64,000 nucleotides of DNA from Limnoperna fortunei (lineage: Eukaryota > Mollusca > Bivalvia > Mytilida > Modiolidae), in NCBI GenBank assembly GCA_944474755.1, contig OX104123.1, forward strand, positions 68,007,898-68,071,897, given 5' to 3'. Positions within the stretch are counted from its first letter, which is position 1, and every line of letters starts with the position of its first letter. Shown in pieces: positions 22,619-33,440 of the stretch. Below the pieces are notes generated by a model. That model was not told where the DNA came from, did not search any database, and worked only from the letters and a program-made list of their open reading frames with translations. Made by a program: the position numbers and the translations under genes.

Positions 22619-23500
22619 TATGTATTATGTCCTATCCTGCCAGGATTACTATCATGTCACCCCATGTTCAGCCCCTCCGATGTTTTGTGCAGTTTTTGAC
22701 ATCACAAGAGATAACATCTAAAAGGGGAAAAATTTTGATATTCACCTTATGTGCAGGCTATAATTGTTTTATTATACCAAACACCTACATGAACTCTATT
22801 GGCAGACAAAGACGATTGTAAACTTCTGGTTAAATTGTAATTTCGGAACGCAAAAAGGGTGTTTATGTAGGGAAATATTACCTAATGAGTTATCTCCCAT
22901 GCCTGATGTATTTCATGTTTATTTTAGTAACATGAAAATTTGTTGAATTTTGTTGTATAAAACACAATATAACACTTCTTGTATACAATACTTATGATAT
23001 AGAGGAATAAGACATTCTTTTTATTTTCTAAACATAATGCAAATTGTTCACCCTAAAAAATAATATTTCCCTCTGGCAAGCTCTTTGGGAAATATGATTT
23101 TTTTCTTGGGTGAAGAATTTTCATATTTTCCTTTAGAAAGGGAAATAAATGTAAAATATATCATTATATACCATATATCATATCACTTAACCTATTGAAT
23201 AATTGCCCTGCACAAGTGACAATTATGTTTGTTGTTTACAATATTGTCCTTTTATCTGAATGTTATAATATCACAATGCCCCTTTCTTTCTTTCTTTCTT
23301 TATTTCTTTTTCTTTCTTTCTTTATTAAAATTCTTCTCTCTTTCAGTTTTTCCCATTTATCTTTCTTACAATTTTCCTTTATCACAATTTCCCTTTCTGT
23401 GTATCCCACAATTCTCCCTTTTATCTATCCCACAATTCTCCCTTTTATCTATCCCACAATTCTCCAGTTTATCTATCCCACAATTCCACATTCTATCCAC
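22619..23500. other. 3' flank of MESD, no gene seen; low-complexity tail
   Basis: 22619-23270 contains no gene that I can support. 23281-23330 is (ctttctt)n. 23400-23480 has three to four copies of a 24-bp cccacaattctcc-tttatctat unit. The lower end of this stretch is the MESD 3' UTR region, with an aataaa on minus at 23321-23326. Confidence 0.6.
23321..23326 (-). other. mesd: polyadenylation signal candidate of MESD
   Basis: An aataaa on minus, about 176 bp after the stop. A second one is at 23299-23304. Confidence 0.4.
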
Positions 23501-23501
23501 A

Positions 23502-23669
23502 TCATAACTCATCCTTTTTTCCACCTGTTCTGTTATCAGTAATGTCTTCCTTGTTTGTTTTCTCATTTTTTGTTTTGCTGTCTGATTTGACCTTTGACTT
23601 GTCTTTTATTTTATTGTTTATACTATTTTTGTCTTCAGTACTGTCTGTTGGTTTTGAATCAGAACTCTT
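23502..23669 (-). CDS. mesd: MESD exon 5 (Lys-rich tail, KDEL)
   Basis: The acceptor is tttgtttgcag. It encodes a Lys/Ser/Asp-rich tail ending TGGKKDEL and tga. The charged tail and KDEL-type retrieval signal are family hallmarks. Phase 0 entry. Confidence 0.88.
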   Translation of the reverse strand, partial: KSSDSKPTDSTEDKNSINNKIKDKSKVKSDSKTKNEKTNKEDITDNRTGGKKDEL

Positions 23670-26600
23670 CTGCAAACAAAAAATATGAAAAACAATATAC
23701 AACCTAAACATTCTTTTGTTAACACAATGCTTTTTCCGTGGTAAAAAGGTGGCTTTTTATACATGTTTAAAAAGTAAAAATTGGATTCTTGTTTCTTCAA
23801 GCCTAAACAATAACGTTTTATTTAACTTGTTCCTTTGGACAAGTAACTATTAAAATTTACTTGTCTGCATGAAAACATCACTTGTTTGAAGATGTGACAA
23901 AACCAGTACTAAGGACTTTTCAAAAATTAGTTGATGTTACTAGATAAAAAAAAAAAACAAATTCAGAAATAACAATAGACAAACCTGCCTTTTTTTTAGA
24001 AATGATACTTTATAATTCTGTATGATATTTCCATATAGGCCAATTCTTATTTACTTGTGCCTACTTACAAGTGACTACTGAGTTTACTTTGTTCAACGGG
24101 CATTTCAGCTTGTCCCAGGCAATCAGACAAATTTTAGGACTGTTGTTTAAATGGAAACTTATATCTCTTTCACAAAATTTCAGCTATATCCTTCTGTCTA
24201 GTTTTTAACAAGGGGCGGGAGGGGGAGGAACATGTAGAACTCAATGGAAAACCCATATGTTAACAAATATAAAGTCTGTAAAAACATAATCCATAATATT
24301 ACCAACCATTGATGCCTTTCCAGGATAAGTTTTGCCTTCTATGGTAACTTCTTCACATCTTTCTTGTTGTACAAGGAAGTCTTTAACTTGCCAAGCCTTA
24401 GAACCATCTGTCAACATAAATATTACCCTGTTGCTGCCCACAACATACCTGTAATTGGATTTCTATATTAATTTGTGTTTCTGATAACTTTTTTCATTGG
24501 TTGAAAACATATCACATGGGACACTTCATGACATTATCAATATAGTTTTCATGTGTTTCTGATAACTTTTTTAATTGGTTGAAAACACATCACATGGGAC
24601 ACTTCATGACATTATCAATATAGTTTTCATGTGTTTCTGATAACTTTTTTCATTGGTTGAAAACACATCACATGGGACACTTCATGACATTATCAATAGA
24701 GTTTTCATATTATTTAATTCCAAATTATAACAGCAATATTGTTATTTTGTTTTATATTTTTAACAAACAAACACAGCAGATAAAAAGTCAAACAGCTTGT
24801 TACTAAAAATATACATGATGTACATTAATAACACATAGCTTGTACATTTATAATTAGCTAAATATAAGCATTTATCCACCTCCGGGAAAAGTACAGATGT
24901 GTTCCGAACATCGCCTTTTATATTTTACTGTTGTTTATCCACCTCATACAAAAACAACAATCCTATTTCAATATTTTATTAATAATTATCATTGTTGACA
25001 TAACAGTTGTATTTGCCAGCTGCATAATGGTGATTGGGGTCTAATTTTTCCTTGATGATCGTAATCGGAAGCATAAATCACTATCAATCAGAAGCATGGA
25101 TAAATCACTGATTTTGCACAGACATCCTAGGTTTTTTAATATTATATTATTATTTTTTATAAATTTAATGGAACCAAAATACAAATTACTGAAGGACAAT
25201 GGTGAATAAACAGCACTATCTTACAAAAATGCCACTTTTTAAACACATGTATAGCCATTTTTATGTTAGAAAGTATTTTGTGACACAAATTTTTGTGCCA
25301 GATGTTAAATGCTAGTCTTCACCTTTGTGTTTCAATATGAGCATTGAATAAACTTGTATGCCAAAGAAGTCCTGACCTTTGTGTATCAATATGAGCATTG
25401 AATAAACTTGTATGCCAAAGAAGTCCTGACCTTTGTGTATCAATATGAGCATTGAATAAACTTGTATGCCAAAGAAGTCCTCACCTTTGTGTACCAATAT
25501 GAGCATTGAATAAAATTGTATGCCAAAGAAGTCCTCACCTTTGTGTATCAATATGAGCATTGAATAAACTTGTATGCCAAAGAAGTCCTGACCTTTGTGT
25601 ATCAATATGAGCATTGAATAAACTTGTATGCCAAAGAAGTCCTCACCTTTGTGTATCAATATGAGCATTGAATAAACTTGTATGCCAAAGAAGTCCTCAC
25701 CTTTGTGTATCAATATGAGCATTGAATAAACTTGTATGCCAAAGAGAAGTGATCTTTTCTGTTTCTTTTTCAGAGGGATTATCTGTAAACAAAATGAATT
25801 GTAATTATAAGTTTGTTTTTGCATACAAAAGCGATGTCTCTCCCCGTGGCAACTGTGGATTTTCAGCAAAAATCTATGTTCAAAGTCCCATTTCTCCCAC
25901 AAAATTTGTAGCATAAAAATTTCCTCGTAATATGCACAACTAAATATGGTGTACTTGCTACATACCGAGTTTCATAAAATTGGGTGCAGTAGTTTCAGAG
26001 TAGTTTAGCGGAAACTATTTATGAGGAATTTTTGGAAAATTCTAAGTTCAAACAGACATAACTCCCACAAAATTTTGAGGATCAGAATTTCCTGGTAATA
26101 TGCACAACTACTTGAGTAGTTTCAGATGAGCAGAATAACATTGTGATGGACAGGACAAAAACAATATGTCTCCCCACAAAGTGGGGGGAGACATAATAAC
26201 AGTTATTTTAGCCATTATGTCATTGTTGTGAATGGTTTTCATGACATAAAAATAGTGTATTTTGCTCCAATTTTTATTTTCAGCCTTACAAGTCATGTTG
26301 GTTTGACAGTGGTGACAAAAATCATGGTTTTAATTACAAGAGAAAATTAAAAGGTGATTCAGACTAAAATTGGTTTAAATTGCCTTTGCAGAAGTAAACA
26401 AAGATTTGAGCTAAAATGTATAAAGTATAAAACTGGGTGTTATTGTTTATCATTTTAAAAAATCAATCTAATTGTTTAAATTATCTATATGTCTTATTCT
26501 TGTTAAAAGCTAAATTGACTGATGTGTGATTGGAAATTGCCACCTCTAACCAAGATATTAAATTATTAAATTATCTTGGTTGTTAGTGCACATTGTTTTC

Positions 26601-29221
26601 CATAAAAAGCGTACATGTAAGGTAGTTAAAACTATCCATAAAATATCTATCATCTGGATTAGCTTTACATAAACTGAGTCAGAAACAGAAAAGTTTTTCT
26701 CATGTCATAGTGTTGCTACAATAATGTAGCTCCTTTTTTTTTTATGGACGAAGCTACAAAGAGGTCCCATTACTCGTAATGGAGCAAGCTGGGAGTGATT
26801 CACACCCGGGGGTTTAATGCATGTAATAAGCTATTAAACTGTTTCCCTAAATTGCTACATACTTTTTAATGTCTTTGAAGTTTAACTGATATTTCCTCAA
26901 CACCTACCCCCCCTTTGCTTTCAAGTCCAATTATCTCCCCTTAATGATATCCGAGGTCAATAAAAATCCTTCATGCACATCTACATATAATGTACTTCCT
27001 TTATGCTAAGTTTCATTAAATTTAATCACGTGGTTTAGGAGGAGTTCACTTGCAAGGGATGTGGACAGATGGACAGACAGAAAGACAGGGTGATTCCTAT
27101 ATACCCCCCAAACAAGTTTGCAGGGGGTATAAAAAAATTAATTTAACAAAAATATCAGTTTAATAACGGAAAATATTTATAAATCCCAAGAGTGTTTTTG
27201 CTCCATTATGAGTAATGGGACCTCTTTGTAGGTCCGTCCATAAAAAAAAAAAGAAAAAAAGGAGCTACATTATTGTAGCTAGTCATAGTGATATCTATTC
27301 ATCATAGAGGATACATTTAATCATAATTTACCAGAAACAGTGGCAAACATCATCAGTGTTCTTCCTTTCTTTGACATTTTTAACATCTCCTCTGGATTTG
27401 AAGGATCAAGTTTAGACATGTCAACCTTTGGGGGTTCTCTCTTCCACTCTGGCAGTTCGTCCTCCTCCAATTCCTCATCATCATTTTCCTATAACATGAG
27501 ACAATTATTAATGTGTGAATGTCTTAGTTTATGTAATATAATTATAAATACATGTACTCTTCTGTTTTATTGATTTAATCTGCCATAAAAAATGAATGCC
27601 TTCTTTTTGAAGTTTCATGATCATTGATTATGAAAGCGTTGAACAAAGCACATTTTCAACTCCATGAGCAGGGATCCTCGCAACGCGTCTAGATGCGTAT
27701 TGTACGCGTCTTTTCAGTTCTGGACGCGCCTTTTCAACATCTAACGCGTCCCAGTACGCGTCCGTGTCAGTTGTCAGACGCGTACGAATTTCCGTCATGT
27801 CAATTCCGTCTCCGATGCGTGATTACGTACCTTTACAAATGGCGATCGATATCTACATGTCGTCCGATTCTCAGCAGGTAGCAATCACTCGGGCGGCAAA
27901 TATGCTTTAATTAAGATGTTTATTAAACAATAAACGTGCAGTGTTGATGGACACTCTTTATGGTTAAAATTTAGCGTTGATAATACACTCGTTTCAAATT
28001 TTAATACACGTTCGGAACCTTGCATTGCAGTTGCACTCATTACGTTTTTTTTAAAGTAAGAATTCTTGACCGTTACAAAGATACCTTCAATATGAACATT
28101 AATTAGTTATCTTATAAACTTTTAATTTTTGTATATATCAATAAGATAATCTGCTATAGACTAGGATCTGAAAAAAAAGGGGGGGGGGTGGATGAGTAAT
28201 GAGTTGTTCCAAAGAAATATTAATGTCAGCATCTGTATCAAGGTAAGACAAAAGTCTCTCTTTAATGGGCAAACATCAGCATGTTTCAAGTAATGAGTGC
28301 ACATCAATCATACTCCAAAAGACTTCCAAACTCAGCTACTACTAACATAGCATTGGATAAACATTCTGCAAGCCATATATCTTTTTATAAAAAGACATTT
28401 AATGGGTCGGTCATCAAAGAAAACGGTTGTATGCAAGCAAATTGCTGGACTCATCTGCGATATGTTGGACTCATGAAAATTTTTTGGGACTCACCACTTT
28501 CAAAAGTCATGAGTCCAGGACTCGCCATAAAAAAATCCTACAAGTATCACTGTCCATGAGTACATCTCGGCATACCCTTAATACAGACGATACGAAAAAT
28601 GCATTATTTTATTAAATATATGGCATGCATGTAAGACTGTAGTGGGTATACATAACATAAATGTGTCGCACTATACCTTCAATAAACAATTAATTGGCAC
28701 CTACATGGGTAAAAACCCCATTAAAATATACGTATGTATCTGATATACAGACTTACAAATTAATTCCAAATATAAAATTGCCATCATTAAATTAAAAATG
28801 ATAATTATGTACTGTCAGTGCTAACCAGGAAGTAAGATAAATGTTCACAGAACTGCTGTCCCCTAAACCATTGTGATTTACAGTTCATATGGTGTTAATG
28901 ATAAAATTATATTTACATAATACAATGTTTATTTTTTTCAATATTGAAAATTTTCTCTTATTCTCTTTACATCCTTAGACCCACGTGTATTGATTTGATT
29001 GGTGATCAAGGGAGATAATTTTAGACACAAACCTCCCACTGGTCAAAAAGGCGCTCTAAATCTGCTTCACTATAATCACGAATGTTTTTCTTTTTCCACT
29101 TTTCTTCTGGTTTAGGGTCCTTGTCTTTCCCTTTATTTTTATTTGAAAGAGTCGATGTTACCACGCTAAGAACAATCAAAATGTGGATGTAAAATCGAAA
29201 GTTCCTTCTCATGTCTACCAT
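23502..29221 (-). CDS. mesd: MESD, LRP-receptor chaperone of the ER
   Basis: Five minus-strand exons: 29221-29033, 27488-27332, 25782-25701, 24448-24307 and 23669-23502. Together they give 738 bp, about 245 residues, close to the family's usual length. MESD escorts LRP5/6-type LDL-receptor relatives through the ER by folding their beta-propeller/EGF units, and so supports Wnt signalling. Seen directly: an N-terminal hydrophobic signal segment, the family block KWKKKNIRDYSEADLERLFD, an acidic stretch, MSKKGRTLMMFATVS, LWHTSLFNAHIDTQR, YVVGSNRVIFMLTDGSKAW, VKDFLVQQERCEEVTIEGKT-YPGK, a Lys-rich tail and a C-terminal KDEL retrieval signal. All junctions are in phase. Only the exon 4 donor is uncertain. 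Intron 3 contains a tandem array made from the end of exon 3. Confidence 0.92.
24125..24240 (-). mobile_element. decayed SINE family A core/tail
   Basis: It has atttcagctatatcc, ctagtttttaac and gggggaggaaca in SINE order but with many changes. It lies in MESD intron 4. Confidence 0.4.
24307..24448 (-). CDS. mesd: MESD exon 4
   Basis: The acceptor is ccaattacag, phase 2. It encodes YVVGSNRVIFMLTDGSKAW, VKDFLVQQERCEEVTIEG and KTYPGKASM. The end is uncertain: the in-phase donor atg|gttggt is weak, while the better-looking g|gtaata four bases on would break the frame into exon 5. A micro-exon or a GC donor at aag|gcatca are alternatives. Confidence 0.8.
24475..24705. repeat. 78-bp tandem repeat, three copies
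   Basis: gtgtttctgataactttttt recurs at 24475, 24553 and 24631. It sits directly upstream (in transcript sense) of the MESD exon 4 acceptor. Confidence 0.9.
24706..25311. other. MESD intron 3 remainder
   Basis: AT-rich intron sequence with no recognised element or exon. Confidence 0.5.
25312..25700 (-). repeat. mesd: 54-bp array of MESD exon-3 ends with splice donors
   Basis: Directly after the genuine exon 3 donor (25701/25700), a 54-bp unit repeats seven times, with further exon ends at 25647, 25593, 25539, 25485, 25431, 25377 and 25323. Each unit holds 48 bp matching the end of exon 3 (LWHTSLFNAHIDTQR in the exon frame) plus gtgagg or gtcagg, so each copy carries a GT donor. Units with gtgagg place a TGA right after the Arg codon in the exon frame; the three with gtcagg do not. 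Copies are nearly identical (one D to G, one D to E, one S to I). Another frame also stays open over the array but is a by-product of the 54-bp period. Confidence 0.93.
25701..25782 (-). CDS. mesd: MESD exon 3
   Basis: The acceptor is ttgtttacag and the donor ag|gtgagg. It encodes DNPSEKETEKITS and LWHTSLFNAHIDTQR, exactly the segment missing between exons 2 and 4. It is 82 bp, phase 1 to 2. The last 48 bp of this exon and its donor are the source of the array at 25312-25700. The genuine copy differs from the array copies by tctctttgg in place of cttctttgg. Confidence 0.9.
25840..26200. mobile_element. dispersed repeat with atgtctcccc ends
   Basis: It has gatgtctctccccg at the left and acaatatgtctccccacaaa followed by its partial complement ggggggagacat at the right. 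In between are two diverged copies of a block with tctcccacaaaattttg and taatatgcacaacta. No ORF. It is a non-autonomous element in MESD intron 2. Confidence 0.5.
26713..27283. mobile_element. MITE with gctacaataatgtagc ends
   Basis: The left end has gctacaataatgtagctcct and T-rich then atggacg. The right end has gtccgtccat, A-rich, then ggagctacattattgtagct, the inverted partner. Inner inverted blocks (gaggtcccattact / agtaatgggacctc) confirm long TIRs. The same termini form a 93-bp element at 30371-30463. It lies in MESD intron 2. Confidence 0.75.
27332..27488 (-). CDS. mesd: MESD exon 2
   Basis: The acceptor is catgttatag and the donor g|gtaaat. It encodes ENDDEELEEDELPEWKREPP, then VDMSKLDPSNPEEMLKMSKK and GRTLMMFATVS, the core start of the MESD domain. 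It is 157 bp, phase 0 to 1. Confidence 0.9.
27675..27790. other. cluster of acgcgt motifs in MESD intron 1
   Basis: Five acgcgt hexamers and one gacgcgcc lie within about 100 bp of an otherwise AT-rich intron. The CpG density is far above the surroundings. It could be a regulatory island or a young repeat; I cannot tell. Confidence 0.45.
27791..29032. other. MESD intron 1 remainder
   Basis: There is a G run at about 28180. 28430-28540 has several ggactcatgag-type near-palindromes. There is no exon or recognised element. Confidence 0.45.
29033..29221 (-). CDS. mesd: MESD exon 1 (signal peptide, N-terminus)
   Basis: It starts with MVDMRRNF at 29221, followed by a hydrophobic signal segment (about residues 8-24), a Lys/Asp-rich stretch and the MESD block ending LFDQWE. 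The donor is gag|gtttgt, phase 0. The first in-frame ATG is used; a second, at codon 4, would also keep the signal peptide. Confidence 0.88.
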
Positions 29222-29817
29222 ATTGGATTTCGGTAATAAAACAATATATATTTACGAAACGAAATTTGCGTTATTTTTATTACTGCTTAAATTTCTGTCC
29301 ATTTGTCAAATAATTAAATCAAATATATAAATGAACAAAATTATCTTCAAAATATTTTAAAGATGGCACTGTTTTAGAAAAAATAAAGTTCATTTCGTTT
29401 CATATTTTTCAATGTATCATGGGATATGTTGATATCTTCATCAGTATATATCAGCCTACTGCTCCGCTCAGAACCAAGGTTCAAACTAGAACCTCGACGC
29501 AAGTGAGAACCATAATTCTACGCATGTGCAGAAATGTTATATCTCGAATAGAATTATGTTATCTAGAATAGAGTTACTCCTCTTTATTTGATAGACATGT
29601 GTAGAACATATTTAACACAATATACGGGGACTCGTATCACTCGTATTGGATTTACACACGGATTTATAGATTCCTTTATTAATACCATGACCAAAATGCC
29701 TATAATAATTGCTTACAAGAAAATTAAAAATGAACAAAATTCATATCAAAATATCAAACGCAGAATAAAACGTTCCATAGAAATTCGCATAACGGGTCCT
29801 CCCAAATTACATATCCT
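29222..29817. other. upstream region of MESD
   Basis: This is the presumed promoter side of MESD. I see no clear TATA box, CpG island or repeat unit. An open frame at 29588-29854 has no recognisable features and ends in a G run. Confidence 0.4.
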
Positions 29818-30283
29818 ACAGGATATCACGGGGGCGGGGGGGGGGGGGGGGTAACTTGGTATATATTGGGTAATACGGATGTGCGGCCCGAATAGGTCAC
29901 TTTTTTACCTCTCCAAAATATATGAATAGGTAGCTTTTTTCATTGAAAAATATATCATTGGGTAGTCGTAAATTATCTAAATACATTATGCCTCAATTCT
30001 CATCTTAAGCATGCTAAGAATATGTAAAGCACAGTGATTCCATGTTCCATTAACATCACTTGGTCATTTTGGTAGTGAATGGACTATTTTGCCAATGGGG
30101 ATGTGCTGTAATAAAATATATGAATAGCTCTGATTTAATCATTCAATATATGATTAGGTCCCGTTTTATAACGTCCGAAATATATGAATAGGGTGGGTTT
30201 TCAAATCTCCGACCGCAGATCTGTACCTAAAAGTATCCTTAGTTACCCCCCCCCCCCCTCCCCATCCCCCCCCCCCCCCGTGC
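29818..30283. mobile_element. inverted-repeat element with G/C-run ends
   Basis: The ends tacaggatatcacggggg...gtaact and agttaccccc...gtgcaggatac are inverted copies. The interior repeats aatatatgaatagg four to five times with variation. It is a non-autonomous foldback-like element. Confidence 0.55.
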
Positions 30284-30370
30284 AGGATACAAACGTAAAT
30301 CAACATTCTGTGTCCGGGTCTCGATAATTTAAGGTCCGACCAATTTACTTATCCGGTCTTAAATTTAACT

Positions 30371-30463
30371 AGCTACAATAATGTAGCTTTTTTTTTTTTT
30401 TTTTATGGACGTCCGTCCATCAAAAAAAAAACAAAAAAAAAAAGGAGCTACATTATTGTAGCT
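30371..30463. mobile_element. short palindromic MITE
   Basis: agctacaataatgtagct, a T run, atggacgtccgtccat, an A run and agctacattattgtagct form an almost complete palindrome with a TIR shared with 26713-27283. It looks like an internally deleted derivative of that element. Confidence 0.8.
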
Positions 30464-31254
30464 AAAATTTATCTTGTGAAGATACAAAATAACAATCAAA
30501 TACTAAGAACGTACATTCTGCACAATGACTTATATTATAGTGTTATTAAATTGGTGTTTTCATATTTGATCTGTGTTTTGTCCAAGGGAAGTTGTACTGG
30601 GTCGAGGATAGCTGTATTAGCCGAGCCAACTACCCCAAAGAATCACGTCCCAATGTTACTCGTGAGGAATTTGCACACATTTTAATGCAGGACGATGTTT
30701 TTACTGTAGAAATTTGTACAAAATAATTTGTCGACCATATGTTTATCATAATTTAAGAACAATTGTTATTCTTTACATTAATTTAATCCTGCTAATTTAA
30801 CTACACATTTGGTAAGATCATGAATTATTTAATTTTATAAAAGAATGACTTACAGATAAACAACTTGCATAAAGCAAGCGAAAAACTAAATTTTCCGCTA
30901 TATTTACATCAATATTTATCGCACAACGGAAAATGGTCATAGGCTGTTCAAAATGAAATAGGTTCAGTATGACATACAACATATGCATCTGACGAAAATT
31001 TTTGTATAACTTAAGAGATAGATTAGATAAATTGTTGATATTATTTGACTTAGTTACTTCTTGTTGACGCTACAAACTATATGTGATGATATGTATATAT
31101 ATATGTATATATGTATACATGGAATAGTGTAAGGTAAGGTAAAATTAATGAACAAAGGAAAACAAGGAATTGTGTGCAAAAAATAATGATCTATTAATAA
31201 AGGACTATATTGTCTGCGCTCGCATTTTGGCAATGCCTACTCCATATTATTACG

Positions 31255-31412
31255 TTACACCCCGGACCTATAATTACCGATACAAAAAGCGATAGAAAGC
31301 GGACCCAAAATGTAAACATTTCGGGTCTCTGCGGACCCGAACAAGTAATTATACTTAACCGGTCCTAAATTAAAATTTATAATTATCGGTATATATATAT
31401 ATATATATATTG
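31255..31412. mobile_element. small inverted-repeat element and (TA)n
   Basis: acctataattaccgatac at the left is partly complementary to tttataattatcggtata at the right. Internal cggaccc/gggtc motifs are also inverted. A (ta)n run ends it. 30464-31254 has nothing recognised. Confidence 0.5.
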
Positions 31413-31939
31413 ACGTTTTCGAAATCCCATAGTCACGTGGTTCTGTTGGGGAGTCGGGGGGGTGGGGTGGGGTGGGGGGGAGTCGCGAGCATCTTTGGAA
31501 GATCAAGGCAATAATACCAACACATTACAATTTCCATAGAATATGTTTTTACAGTAGTTATAATTGTTTCAAAAGATTTGCAATTACACGTATTCCAATA
31601 GAAAACGTGCGCATAAACATTGTTAAGAACTTAATAATATTTTCAGAATTTAAAATAAACAACAACAAAAATGTTAGAAAAGAAATATTTTTGCAAAACA
31701 ACCGATATGAAATAATTAACTTTTGTGATTTTTTTAAAACTAAATAAACTATTGATTTTTTTTTTAAATTAACTAAATTTTTTTTTTTAATTATTACTAC
31801 ATCTTTTAAATTTTCATTTACATTTTTTATTTGTGTTAGTTTTTAGGACTTCATATACCAAGGAATGTTTCATTTCGTTCTATGAGTATCAAAATATAAA
31901 TTAACATTTATTTAATAGCTGTAAATCAACATTTGTATA

Positions 31940-33351
31940 CACCATCAAGGATTGCGACTATGCCTTGGAGCTTTCAGAACCACACCTGTTGAGAGTTTAT
32001 ATGTAGAAGCAGGCGAGCCTTCTTTGTATCAAAGAAGAATAAAGCTCGCTTTGTAATATGCAACCAAATTAAAGGCATATCCTGGCAACCCCGCCCACGA
32101 CTGTGTTTTCAAACCTCTTTATCAAAACATTTTCGAAAAACCTCCAAACAAAATTCAACCTTTTTTTTCTCCGAATTAAATCTCATTTGGAAAATTCTGG
32201 TAGAAATTTAGATGAAATTGCTGCAATCGAAATTCCGCATAATCCCTCGTGGTTAAACCCCAAACCGATATTTATTTATTATCTAAGAACACATACAAAG
32301 TCCATAAACCATTTAATAATACAACAACATTATGCAGAAATTAAATCTTTTTACCCTGACTATAGTACTATTTACACAGACGGGTCAAAAGACAGTGATA
32401 AAGTCGCCTCGGCCGCTGTCTTCGGAGAGCGTGTTGAAACTCGCCGCCTTCCGTCTTCCTCATCTGTATTTACAGCAGAGGCGCAAGCTAATCTTCTTGC
32501 GATGAAAATAGTTGCTTCGTCAGACGAATGCAAATTTATTGTCTGCTACGATTCCCTGTCTTGTCTACTGGCTATTTAAAATTTCAAAAAATCCTTATAT
32601 TTTAAAAATTATTCAAATCTACAAATCTCTTGTTGCTTTGGGAAAAGAGATTATCTTCTTCTGGATTCCCAGTCATGTCGGAATCCGTGGAAACACAGTC
32701 GTGGATCAGGAGGCTAAAAATGTACTAAAGGATACTATCATTAACTGTAATATTCCTTTTACCGATTTTAAACCGTTGATTTTTAAATATATTTCTAATG
32801 TGTGGCAGAGTGGTTGGGATCTCCATTTTCATAATAAACTTCATGAGATCCAGCCACTACTGCACACAAATAATTTTAAATGTTTTGTAGGTCGAAGAGA
32901 CCAAGTTGTTTTAACAAGATGTCGTCTTGGTCATACCAGGACGACACATACTTATATTTTAAACAATGAGCCACGACCCGAATGTGTGCCATGCAACAGT
33001 CCATGCATACACCATTAACCATGTCTTGGTGGACTGTGTGGACGTGGCCCACATTCGGGAACGTTTCTATAGTGCAGATACGTATTTTAATTTATATAAA
33101 ACTGTCGCAGGCGACACAATTTTAAAGTTTTTAAAAGAAATTAATTTATTTAATAAAATTTAATTTCACTACTAAGTGTGATGCTTCATATCTTTTATTG
33201 TTTTAAGTACCATTTTTATCTATATATATTCTCATATTATTGTATGAGATCACGTTTTAGTATAAAAGGGAGGCATGAAGTACTACTAATTTAAAAATTG
33301 TTATTTTCACGTCCTGAATATAGCTGAAATATTGCTTGCTGGACGTTAAAC

Positions 33352-33434
<83 letters not shown>
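31940..33434 (+). mobile_element. 5'-truncated, dead LINE with RNase H domain
   Basis: The insertion is bounded by an exact 16-bp duplication, aatcaacatttgtata (31924-31939 and 33435-33450). It opens inside the reverse transcriptase C-terminal region (GLRLCLGAFRTTPVESLYVE, AGEPSLYQRRIKLAL), then an RNase H domain (IYTDGSKDSDKVASAAVFG, FTAEAQANLLAMKI, WIPSHVGIRGNTVVDQEA), then a Cys/His C-terminal knuckle (CRLGHTRTTH, CVPCN, H-VLVDC). It is dead: a taa at about 32055, a frameshift in the T run near 32160, and further shifts near 32575 and 33000. Coding ends at 33163. The 3' end is atatagctgaaatattgct, ggacgttaaac and (caat)n. The RNase H points to an I/R1/Jockey-type group; the exact clade is open. 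Confidence 0.9.

Positions 33435-33440
<6 letters not shown>

Noticed and set aside
25312..25914. A 200-codon minus-strand frame with an 18-residue repeat (FGIQVYSMLILIHKGED)
   Set aside because: It is the wrong frame of the MESD exon-3 repeat; the exon frame (LWHTSLFNAHIDTQR) matches the family.
32103..33163. Three separate small genes
   Set aside because: They are frameshifted pieces of one LINE polyprotein (RT end, RNase H, Cys/His tail).
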